A stretch of DNA of 64,000 nucleotides from Rallus limicola. Lineage: Eukaryota > Chordata > Aves > Gruiformes > Rallidae. Each line of letters begins with the position of its first letter. Position 1 is the first letter of the stretch. Location: positions 48,609,762-48,673,761 of the forward strand of contig JAKCOZ010000005.1 of the NCBI GenBank assembly GCA_022605955.1. The letters are read 5' to 3'. A program made the position numbers and the translations under genes. Below, piece by piece: positions 12,201 through 22,950 of the stretch. The notes under the pieces are model-generated. The model ran no database searches. It saw only the letters and a list, made by a program, of their open reading frames with translations, and was not told where the DNA came from.

Positions 12201-15200
12201 GAGCTCCAAACCAGAGCTTCTCTCTTGCATTAGGGGAAATTAACTCCCGGTAAGATTTGCAGAGGAGGAGGCACCGAGGCACTTGGATCTCCTGATGGGA
12301 AATGAGTTGCTCCCATTTTTTACTGTTTTTTTTAAATGTTTGGGACTCCTGAACCCCCTGCTGACAGCAGATGCTCTCACCTGTGCACACCTGGAGCTCT
12401 CAAGGGACCAAGACCCACCAGACCAGATATTACAGAGGGCTTTCTGGGGACTGTCCCCTTCCTTACCCAATTCCCTGGCCAGAAACAGACACGCACGTGT
12501 TTCAGTATGTGTCTCATTTTTAGTGCATTATTTTTAGCTTGTTTTTGTGGCCGGTAGAGGATTCCACAGGAAATCCTGCAGCCATGGAATCGTGGAAAGC
12601 TCAGGTTCCCGATTGTGTTACATACGTTAATGGAGATGTGATCTATATGGTTTGTTTTTTTTTAAAAAGCAGCTATAAATACTTCCTCCAGCTGCACCAA
12701 TATCCCCTTGTCCCTCTTCCCTCCACGGCACCTGTTGACACTCATGTACCCAGTTAAGATTAGCTGCTGTGCAGGGAAGGGAAGCCCCGGCTCCGGAGCC
12801 ATCCTGCCCTGCCCTGTCGCAGCAGCACCTGGCTGGCCCGTTTCAGGAGGCAGATGGGGCTATCAAAATTCACGTGGCCCTGAAGGGCTGGCTCGGCTGC
12901 TGGGTTTGCTTGACCCAGCAAGCAGCTCCTTGGGGAAAGAAGAGACCCAGGACCTGGCCCCACGTGATGTGGTGGCACCTTGCCCATCTGAGCCCCAGGT
13001 AGTACCACCACAGCGCTAAGGTTGTCATTTCTCAGCCCTGCTTCCTCCCTAAGCTCAGGCCAGCCCGGAAAGCAGGGGTGCTCAGGGCTTGCATGTGCCT
13101 GCGGCTTTTGTTTTGCAGCCATGAGTGCACTGCCAAGTCCATCATTTCCCTCTAGCTGTGGAAGCAGCTGGCTGTTTTACAGGACCCCTCTGGACTCTCC
13201 TGAATGAGCAATGCCTGCAGAGTTGGCCTGTGAAATATAGAGAGATATGACCCTATGCAGCTTGGGTTCATGGCATCTAAGCATCGGCAAGATGTTTGGG
13301 TTCTTTTGGCTAGAAGAAGAGGGTCTTCTCACCTATGAGAGATGGCTCTCGGGCTGCTCACTGCCTCTGAGCATCCTGGGGAGGAGGTGCTGCATGAGGT
13401 GGAGGTCCTGCTAGGAACCTGTCCCATCCCTTACATGATTCATGCAGACTCCAAGCTCAGCCCCCAAACCCTCTTCCGTGGAGAGAAAACTCTCAGCAAG
13501 GTGAGACAGAGATGGTGTGCCTGGCACCCGGTGCCAGTCCCTGCTTCCTTGCAAAGATGCCAACCCTGTGCTGGCATCCGTGGTGGATGCTGCTCTGTGC
13601 TGTGCCCCTGGCTTTCCCACCCCACGTGTCGTCATTCCTGGCTGCAGTTGAGACAACCCTTGGCCAGGCTGGGTGCCTCCCCGGCAGCCGTGCTCTGCTG
13701 CTCTGCAGAAACCCCCAGCCATCTGCGGGAGCCGTAACTCAGCGGTTGCAGACGGTGTTTCCCCTCATGCGCTGGGATGGAGCCAAGACGTTCTTAAAGG
13801 GTTGTTTATGCAGAAATGATCCAATTCATAAAGAGCCATTCCCTCTCTTGCCACTTTGTTCCCTACACAAGCAGTGCCCTGTCCTGTTCTCTTGTCCCTC
13901 TCCCACCCCCAACGGGTGCCCTGCTTTTCCTCCAGCAACACAACTCAACCTCACCACAGCCAAGACTTGGACTCAGGCTTCCCACTCACTCCCTGCGAGA
14001 GGCGGAATCGTGATGCAAATGGTTAAACTTCTGCTGGCAGAGAACTGTCACCAGACCAGCAAAAGCTGTCAATACATCTCGTGTCTCCTTAGCTCACTGG
14101 GTCTGATCAGGCTGGTGGTGGGAACTGGAGGGCACGGGACAGATCTTGTCTTGGGGTCCCAGTGATCCAGGTGAGTGTTTTAATCCCTCATGCTCCTCTA
14201 GTCCATGGTTTCTCCTGGGAGAACCATGTGATGAAAGTTTAGCTGCACCTGAAACTTGAAACATCTTGGCTTTCACAAAAGAGCATTTGCTGGTGAAAGT
14301 TCACCCATCGGCTGCATTGTGAGACCTGAGGCTGATGCAGGAACTGGATCATGCATTCTGTTCAAAGTTAAAGCATTCAGAAATTTACCCCTTCACTTGG
14401 AAGCTCTTCTGCTCCTCACCTACACCCTCTTAAACGACGCTGCTGAGCGTGTCACACTCTGAGGCAGGCAGCTGAGTTCATGCCACAATTCTCTTTGCTA
14501 GCGTACAGGATTGACCATGAGTCAAGAGAAGCCCTTCTGCCCAGGGAGACCCTGCTGAGATCCTGACATGGGTCCTGTGCAAGGGGTTTCAGACACATGT
14601 TGTCAGCCATAGGTTGGGTGTGCAGCCCGGCTGTTACTGTACCCCAGTAGCCCTGGCAGCTTGTGCAGACAGGATGACAGAAATCCTAGGGGAGTCTCAC
14701 GATACCAGCATGGAGAAGAACACAGAGGGAAAAGTGGGATTATGCAGGCTTAGGTGATGGTGGAGAAGACAAAACCCTGGGTCAAAAGCAGAGGACAGTG
14801 GGCTTGGTGGTAAATTTGGTGTGCTTATGGAGATTTCAGATTCAGACCCAAAACACATCCTTGAAGCCCATCCTGGAGGAGCTGTCACAGACCACAGAAT
14901 GCATGAGGACTGCCATGGTCCTCCAACTGCCCAGGGCTTCCTAGATGTGGAAAAGGTCTTGTTAGAAGCATCAGTTTTAAGTGGGGGGCGGGGGGAAGGA
15001 ACGGCAGTATTTGCTTTCTTCTGCCCTGCTACTCCCAGGCTGTCACTTTTGTCAGGGCTCCTGACAGCCCTTTCAGCTGAAGTGCACTCCAAAAATGTCT
15101 GCCAGGGTTATATAAGACTCCAGTACCTTTGGTGACTCACACACCTTGTCCTAACATGCTGTTCCCCACAGCCGTTGTGTAACCTCATCGGGAAGGCACG

Positions 15201-18200
15201 CAGTGGCCGGCCCTGGGGATGGGGAGCTGCCACAGCCATGGTGAGCCATGGCCCTGGGGACGTGTGAGCTCTCCCCTCCTGGGGAAAGGCAAACCCACCA
15301 AAGGACCAGCCAAACCCTCTGTCACAGGAGGAGGACAGAGTCCTGATATGGGGTTGGTCCTGCAACCAGAGACTGCCAGGGAAATGATAATCAGACTAGA
15401 AAGTTTGTGGTTGGCATCCAAACCTGTGGCTTTCCCCATTGTGTGCTCAGAGTGAAAGGTCTACTTGTGCTTGTAATGAAAGGGCTTGCTGGTAGGAGAG
15501 CAGGAGAGAGGCATCTTCTTCCCTCAGTTAGGAAACCATCCCGCAGTGAAGGACCCTGTGTTCTGTCTTGTTTAAGCAGGGAAACATCAGGATGGACTTT
15601 GCTGCTGACAGTGGACATACCAACTGTGTCTCCAGCACAAAAGGAGGATCAGACCTTTGCAGGGATCCTGGAGAAGCAGTGGAGGGGCAGGTGAGGTGAG
15701 AGGCAGCCTGCGTTGCAGCAACAAGGGGTGCAGGCATCCACGGGCAGCAGCAGTGGGAGCAGGGGTGATATTCCCAGCAGTGGGGTGGGGATGGAGCAGC
15801 CCAAGGATGGAGAAGCCCACAGGGACAAATGGCACCTGGCTCCATCTGAGAGGCTGTGAAGGGGAGCATGTGTGCCTGTGCACTGGGGAGAGTCTGCCCC
15901 ATTTCACTATCTCCTGGGGCAGCATTGCTCACGGCGAGATGCCACTGCAGAGCAGGGCAGGGGCTGGTAGAGCAGAGGGGACCTCATGCCAGCTTCACCC
16001 TCCCTCCTTATTCACAGGTTGAGCCTGGGCAGGGGTACCTCGGCTTTTTGTGTTACTGGTGGGTTGCTTTTTCACCCTGCCTATATTCTGTGTTTCAATG
16101 CATGAGCCATGAACGGGGCACAAACACCTCAGCTTCCCAAGGTGGAGGAGATGCTGCACATGCAGGTGCGTTGGAGGACAGCTGAACCTCGGCAAGTCAA
16201 CAGTAAATGTCTGCTCCTCTGAACTCACACTGCCGAGGAGGTTTGGAGCTCATCCTGCCTTGCACTAGCGTCTCCCAAAGAAATCAGAGGCACTGAGCAG
16301 TATGCTGCAGGTTTGGGTGCTCCCTTGGACTTCAGGGCCAGCCCATTAGTTGGGACAAGTCATGGTAGCTGCACTGAAGGCAGTCCAGATGAGCAGATAT
16401 TTTCCAGATGTCTTGCCAGTTCTTGATTTCTGTCCAGGACTCCACACCTACCCCAGCCTAGCTACTAGTGCAGAAGTGCTGGGTTTGAATCACGCAAAGG
16501 ATTCACAGCCTGGCTCATTATCTGAACTGAAAAATAAAGTTAATGAAACTCGTCTTGCTCAGCCAAAGATCTGGTTCCCATCGTTCTGTAGCTCTGCAAT
16601 GGAGTGATAACATATTGGGGCTGACTCTCAGCTTCATGACTCCACTTTTAGACTAGTGTAAAATCACAGCAGTGCAGGCATTAGACTCATTATTTATGAT
16701 ACAGTTATAAATTATACAATTTTGCCCCCTCAGTCCATAGCCAGAAATCACCACTTCCCACATGCGGCATATGCAACGCTTTATTTTTAAAAAATAACTC
16801 CCATCTTTCTAAAGAGTAAAGGCAAAGCAAAAAGATGAATTAATGTGACCTATTATTAAGTTATGAAATGCTTACAAGCTGACACCACCATGCAAGCATT
16901 CAGCTTCCTTAGGAAAGAGGGCAACTGAGCCAAATTTGAGAGCCAGGACCTTGCCTGGTGGAAAGCAGAAGACACTGGCCTCAGCAGAAATGTCTGTTCC
17001 CAACTGCAGATCCGGTTCCCAGAAATAGCTCACCAGGAATCCCAGCACTGGTGACATTGCAAGATACTCATGAGAAGGAAGCTAATTATTTTCCCAGAGT
17101 AATAAGGCAGAAGGATCACAAGTTGTATTCTAATGGCTATACCACCATGGCCACAATGAACTTAAGCTGGTTTCAGCTGGGGTAGAGTTCTTCACAGTGG
17201 CTGGTATGGGACTGTGGTTTGGCTTTGTGCTGCAAACAGTGCTGGTGACACAGGGATGTTCCAGTCACTGCTGAGCAGGGCTTACACAGAGCCAAGGCCT
17301 TTGCTGCTCCTCACCCCACCCCACCAGCAAGTAGGCTGGGGGTCATGTTAATTAAGCCACGCACACAAGCAAACCACACAGCACACCCATGCATCGGCGG
17401 CATATGTATATTTTCCTTTCTCTGTGCTGGCTGGCGTGTCGGCTCCATGCTGCCTTTACAGCCGATTGCACAAACTTCCCTTGGATGTCAGTATCCCAGA
17501 GCTTCACAGCCACTGTTGAACTCGGCTCTGCGGGCTGCAGTCCCCTGGGGAGACACCTTCCCCCCAACCCAGCAGCCTCTGGCAGCAAGGCAAAGGGGAT
17601 TCCTCCCCACATGCAGCTCCTCGGAGCAGGTCCTGCATCGTGGGGGCCTTTGGAAAGGCAGCGTGGGGCCCTGTAATTAAAGCCTGGATACAAACGCGTG
17701 AGTACAGAGAGGCCACACGCCGGCTGATTGACTTTGTAGCTTGAACAGAGTTTCTGTAATGTAGGTGGGTTGGTTTTTTGGTCGTTGTTTTCGGGGGTTT
17801 TTTTCATGCATGCAAGAAACATAAATAGGACTTCATCTCTTATGCATTTTTGTGTGCCTCCCAGCCCCAGAGCTCGGCTCTATGGCTTGACATCTTCCCT
17901 TGTTTTGAAAGACGCACTTACTAGAAAAAGATGTAAGGGTGTTCTCATTGCAGTACATCATTTCCACATACATAAAATATTAAAAGCAATATAGCTGAGC
18001 CCAGAAACAGTGCAGTGCTTTAGAAAATAGTATTAGTCTTTTCCTCAGGTGTTAGAGAATGTGATAAATTCCACCCTGTTACACGTTACAGTCTCCACGG
18101 ATTCCCAAGGGGAGCATATGTCACACTTACCGAAACCGGGAAGGTCTGTTTTGAAGGGAGCAGAAGGTGGCTTCCTCTTGCATGTATGCATACACACAGG

Positions 18201-18210
18201 GATATAAATA

Positions 18211-18214
<4 letters not shown>
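6212..18214. other. Intergenic sequence, no gene recognised
   Basis: No exon, RNA gene or clear transposon could be supported. Small features: a CT tract with splice-acceptor-like end (9090-9115), four CATCCC-type units (about 10860-10890), a poly-C patch near 8777-8790, and unique A/T-rich blocks at about 8790-9000 and 16600-16870 that resemble conserved noncoding elements by eye. Open frames up to 217 aa (13512-14165) have no recognisable domain or codon bias. Confidence 0.55.
9090..9115 (+). repeat. (CT)n tract ending in an acceptor-like TTTTGCAG
   Basis: About nine CT dinucleotides are followed by TTTTGCAG. This is both a simple repeat and a textbook polypyrimidine tract with a 3' splice site. 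No matching exon of a known gene follows, so it is listed as a repeat. Confidence 0.6.

Positions 18215-18254
<40 letters not shown>
18215..18254 (+). repeat. (TG)20 microsatellite
   Basis: Forty bases of uninterrupted TG, flanked by imperfect CA/TG-like sequence (CATACACACA on the left). The Thr-His and Cys-Val frames crossing it are artefacts of the repeat. Alternating purine-pyrimidine sequence can adopt Z-DNA. A polymorphic length is likely. Confidence 0.97.
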
Positions 18255-18255
<1 letters not shown>

Positions 18256-19010
18256 ATGGGTGCTGACAGAGCATTTGTCAGCGCTGCGAAGGTGCATTGG
18301 CTGTGCCTGCCCCACACTGCCAAAAGACAGTGTGGTATTTCCCAACTCCTCTCCTCCTCTCCCAGTCTGTGCTGGGTTTTCCTGGAGAAGACCCGAGAGA
18401 GATTCTGAAGTCCAAGAGCGCAATGCCATGGAGGGGGCTATGGGACATGGCAAATGTGGAGCAAATGGGGCAACCCCCTTAAAGGAGCACTTCAGTGTCC
18501 TCCAAACATCCCTGTGCAACTCACTGCAGTAGGACTCCAGTCCCAGCTGAGCCCAGGCTTGGTCTCAGGTGGCTGCAGGTGATGCCTCAGACCTTCAGCA
18601 ATGTCCCCTGGGGACAAGTGTCCTAGCGAGCCGTATCAGGCGAAGAATAATTTCCTTCCTCTCAAAGTGTGTCCTAGAGGCTCATCTTCACAGCAACCAA
18701 CTGCAACATTCTCTGAAGCTGGTTGGTATTAAGAACAAGAACTCAAACCATCAGGATCATACTCAGTGGGGGACTTAATGGGGCCTCTCAGTTTGCTCTT
18801 CCTTGTGAGGGGAGCAGATTTACTAAAAAGGAAAATTCTCCCAGGGTTAGTGCCTGCATGTTTCTCCGGCTGCTAGCTCCTTCCCCATCCCACAGATCCA
18901 TGTGCTTTCCCAGTCTGTCAGATCTTCCTTCATGTCCTGCCTGTGTGTCCCCTTCCTCTCTTTCCACCTCCAGCTTCTCACAGCCACTCAGCCCCTCTGA
19001 CAATGTCCCA

Positions 19011-19072
19011 CTTCCCTTCCCTTCCCTTCCCTTCCCTTCCCTTCCCTTCCCTTCCCTTCCCTTCCCTTCCCT
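19011..19072 (+). repeat. (CTTCC)n pentanucleotide array, about 12 units
   Basis: Twelve perfect CTTCC units plus a partial one, within a longer pyrimidine-rich stretch beginning near 18940. On the minus strand it reads GGGAA repeats, so it is G-quadruplex-prone with the G-rich strand opposite to that of the 6 kb array. Confidence 0.97.
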
Positions 19073-20693
19073 AGGCAGCAGCAAACAGCACAGCTCCCAC
19101 CTCCCTGCTAAGTGGGGTTGAAACCATTTCATCTGCTAATGAAGACACACAAAAATGCTTTCAGCAAGAGCTGCCTGAAAAACAGGAGCATTTAGTGAAT
19201 CTTTAAAAATGTGCAAAGTCCTCCCCATTCAGCTGGCTTCCAGAGGGAGGTACCTTTCCTTTGCTCAACAAGTCCCAGAAAAGGTTTATATTAAAGAGTA
19301 TTGGTGGCTCTTTTTCATGGGTGTTTTTGTTCTCTCTTTCTTTCCCCCATCTTGCTACTGAAAGAAAGGGCAAGCATTAAAGGTTTCTAAAGCATTCACA
19401 GTCACAACCCCACATTTCTCTCCAATATTATCTTGCTTTTTAAAATCAGGTTGAAAAAAAAATAATCTAGAACTATTGTGCCAGTTTCAAAACAAATTTA
19501 AAAGGCTGACTCCCAAAGTTCCAGTGGCTCAAGATTCAGTAGCCACAAAAGTAAAACTAGAACCAAGAGAAAATACGAAACCCGAAAGGTGTTAATAGTA
19601 GCAACGCCATATTCAGCATCTCCTATAAACAGGGAAGGGAATGTTACTGTTGGCAACCTTAGGCAGTATTAGGAAGTATTTATTAGCTCAACGGGATTCT
19701 ATATTTGCAGGGGTAAACCCTGCCAGCAAGACTTACTGTTCCATTGCCAGGCTGGTGAAGAGGCTAGGGAGAAGGTGGGTGGCAAAGTGGGCATTCAGTG
19801 AGAGGGGTGAGGTGGGCACAGAGCCCCCCAGAAGTAGCACTCCCCAGGCAAGAGGGTCCCTGGGGCTCCCCGCCTGACCCGCTCTCGGTAGCTTGTGGCT
19901 GCAGCTGCTCCAACCATGGTTTTTGAATGGTGAAAGGAGACTTGGGTCCAGCAAGTCCCATGAGAAGTACCAGGCTAAAAATGGGAAAGGCAAAAGGGAA
20001 GAGAAACAATGAATGGTAATATGGTAATGCAGTTGCAGTTAGATGTTTGCCTGTCAATCGTGTGATGCTGTATAATGTGTGAAAGTTGCTGCAAGCTATT
20101 CAAAGGGAAACTCCATTATACACAGAGAAAACTCTTCAGTTTTCTGAAGAGTTCAGAATGCTGAAGGCTGAATTTTCACCACAGACAATACCTGCAGCAT
20201 GACAGGACTTTGAGACCAAAGGGGACTATTTGTTTAAGAGGTCTGCACAGTGTGGGGCGAGTCATGGAGCTACGTGATTCATAGAGGCCGTGGACATAAT
20301 CCCCAATGTTTATTCTTGTCAGTGCAAAAAAGACCAAGCTGTGACCAGCAAGGCCAGGAAGAAGCAGAGCCGGTGCCCTCATCGCTTGGGATGAAGATGT
20401 TCAGTTCCTCCAAAACCTGGGCTGGGAGCACACCTTCCCCGCCAGCGAGCAGTGGTCAGGCTTGATGCAGTGACAGCTGAGGGGAACCTAGTCCTCACCA
20501 GCAACTTCAGAGACCTCTTCAGGTGAAAACAGATGCAGATGACAACAGAGCTCGAGGTTATTATTTGTGTGTGTTTGAAATGATGTTAGTTCTAATCCCT
20601 CATTTTTATTTCAGTGATTTCTTAAAACATTCCAAGTATTTTTTCTTCTATGCATCTTGAACAGTGCCCTGTGCTTACATGATAAAAACATCC

Positions 20694-20714
20694 TCTCTCT
20701 CTCTCTTTCTCTCC
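20694..20714 (+). repeat. Short CT-rich microsatellite
   Basis: A run of CT dinucleotides with one CTTT interruption. It is a simple low-complexity tract with no other content. Confidence 0.8.
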
Positions 20715-21439
20715 AAAGCTTTTTTATGTTCTTGTGTGACGTGAATTCTAATCAGAATTGGGGCAACAGCATTAATGTGATATTTTTCCAATTAAATTTG
20801 AAGCTGTTGACCTTCTAAGCAGGTACTTCAAACCAGCAGCTCATCTTTTCCTAGGAAACAAACCCAAATACGTTATGTACTTGTCACCTACTTGTTGTTT
20901 TGAAACAACACTCCCCAAAAAAGGGATGATGTCACTACACATCTACAGTAACAGTAGAAAGTATGGTACAGTGGTTTCCCCATCTCCTGGGAGGCTGCCA
21001 TTGAGAATGGAAGGCAACATGTCATTTAGCACTAGAAGAGCAAAGGTGCTGTGAAGCACCATGCTGGGGACCACACACAGACCCTGTCTGTGCCAGACAT
21101 CCATCTCCTGGTCTTCTAGAAATCTTTTTAATCATCTATGCATGTAAAAAAGACCAGGTTGTGATGTAGGAACTCAAGACAAACTTGCAAATGAAAAGTT
21201 TCTTCCTCTGCTCTTGTTTCTGATTGTAGTTAGCTCCTTGTTCAAATCCCCCTTGTTTCAGGAGACTATATAAGGCATCTGGCTTTGTCAGGGTGATCCC
21301 TAAGGATGTCTTCAAGGCATAAGCCCAGCCCTAAAGCTGCACTGATCTCCAGTAACTTCCTGGGCAGTGGTGAAGCTCCAAAGGCAAGCAGATGTTGGGA
21401 AAGCTTTTGGAAAAGGTAGAGAAAAAAGATGTAAAGTAT

Positions 21440-22950
21440 TTATAGGCCTGTCTCCTGACACGAGTCCCAGCAGTATAACGGAATGACTCATAGGGATCTT
21501 GATTAACAAAGAATTAAGGGAGGGAAATATAATTAATGCCAATCAACAGGAGTTTATGGGAAGAGACCCTTTCAAACTGACTAGTTATCTTTCACCAAGG
21601 AGACTGCAAGATTGAGAGATAAATGTAACGAAGCTGATGTAAACCACGAGGCCTTCAACTTGTTCCAGCAGGACATGTTGATTGAGAAACCCAACAGTAC
21701 AAACCCAGTGTGACACATGCAAACTGTCTTACTAATCATTCCTTCAACCACCATCACAGCGGTGTTCCTGGAAGGGTGTTCGGGGCACCACAGGCAGCAG
21801 GCTCTGCTCCCTGGGTGTGTCCCTGGCACACCTCACTCAGCATCCCACTCCAACCACTTACCGAGCCCTCAGTCTCCGTGTCCCTTCCCTTTGCCCCAGT
21901 AACCAGATGGTTTTTCTCCAAGTCAGTAATTTTCCCTCTAGCCCTTTGCCACCTCAGGACAGCTGGCACACTGTGTGGGTTTTCAAGGTGGCAACTGCTT
22001 ATCAATGAGCTTTTAACAGCAGAAAGCCACAATATGGCCCTGTAACCCTGCACTATCAGTTCTTCATCTGTACCAATTGCTATTTCATTGATGACTATAA
22101 AAAAACAGAAAACATTACTGATAAGCTCTGCAGATGACACCGAGATGGAGAGAAGAGGTGGAAATTAAGGGGTGTGCAGAGCAAACCAGTTTGCAAAACT
22201 GTGTTTAGGTGAACAAAACACATTTGAGTACGACCAATGTTAAAAGCTATATGAATATTAAAGCATAGCTTCAGGATAGGAGATAGGCATGTGGAGGGAA
22301 AGGGTCAGAGATACTGAAAAGGGTGTGAGTCAGAGCTGAACATGAGTGTCCAGAGTTGAGTACCCGAGAGGGCTAACCGGGTTCTGTGGCTGTGGGATCA
22401 GCCAAATCAGCTATCTTATGTCTGTATTTGGGTTTTGTGTTGTTACAGCTGGAATACTGTGTCCATGTCTGGTATCACAAACTGATAGATAAGGTGGAAA
22501 CGAACCAGAGAAAACATGCACACTAGTGCTTACAAATTGGAACGGGAAGCCCTTTGGTGACAGACCCCAAGATTTTAACTTCTTCACTCTGAAAAGAGGT
22601 GGCTGTGGGCTGAGCTAAGCACAGGCTGGGAGCAAAAGTTTGATCAGTGATGAGACAAAAGCAGGAGAGAGCCTGTGGCTGGAAGCAGTCCTTAGAGCAG
22701 AAGTAAAGGTTTCTAATGGTGAGGGGGGAATTTAATCACATGGACAGTTTTCCTGCACTGCTCATGGGTTCCTCACCTCTCACAACATTTAAAGGAAATA
22801 TATATTCTAAATCGAACACAAGTTATTTCAGGGAAGTTATTTCAAGTGCTTAAGGACATGATCTAGAGGTGGACTAGTCATGATTTGGCTATGGTTGGAC
22901 TCAATGATCTACAGGGTCTCTTCCAACCCAGGTGATTCTATAATTCTATG
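21440..22950 (+). mobile_element. Old, degenerate CR1 LINE copy (parts of ORF2 RT to 3' end)
   Basis: Several blocks resemble the CR1-type LINE reverse-transcriptase region: 21530-21690 (like the conserved AATCAACA-GGTTTATG and CCTTTCAAACTGAC segments), 22118-22150 (encoding the Ala-Asp-Asp core of the RT catalytic motif followed by Thr), 22440-22510 (like the TGGAATACTGTGTCC segment) and 22885-22950, the diagnostic 3' tail. The tail contains GTTGGACTCAATGATCT and ends in ATTCTATA plus ATTCTATG, the 8-bp CR1 terminal repeat. No open frame remains, so it is dead. The part at about 21720-22050 does not look like CR1 and may be an insertion or a very diverged stretch. Outer boundary uncertain. 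Confidence 0.7.

Larger units (their letters stand above)
18255..21440. other. Intergenic sequence, no gene recognised
   Basis: Apart from the (CTTCC)n array at 19011-19072 and a short CT tract at 20694-20714, nothing recognisable is present. Open frames are short and do not resemble known families. Confidence 0.55.

Noticed and set aside
13096..13125. TTTTGTTTTGCAG acceptor-like sequence followed by CCATGAG
   Set aside because: Such words are frequent in 64 kb of vertebrate DNA. No exon with recognisable coding content or donor follows.
13512..14165. 217-codon + strand frame in the intergenic flank
   Set aside because: No domain or homology recognised, ordinary composition, no codon-usage signature, and no promoter or splice context that I can support.
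18045..18519. Minus-strand frames with poly Thr-His or His-Thr
   Set aside because: They are translations of the (TG)20 microsatellite.
18788..19132. Minus-strand frame with Gly-Lys-Gly-Arg-Glu repeats
   Set aside because: It is the translated (CTTCC)n array.
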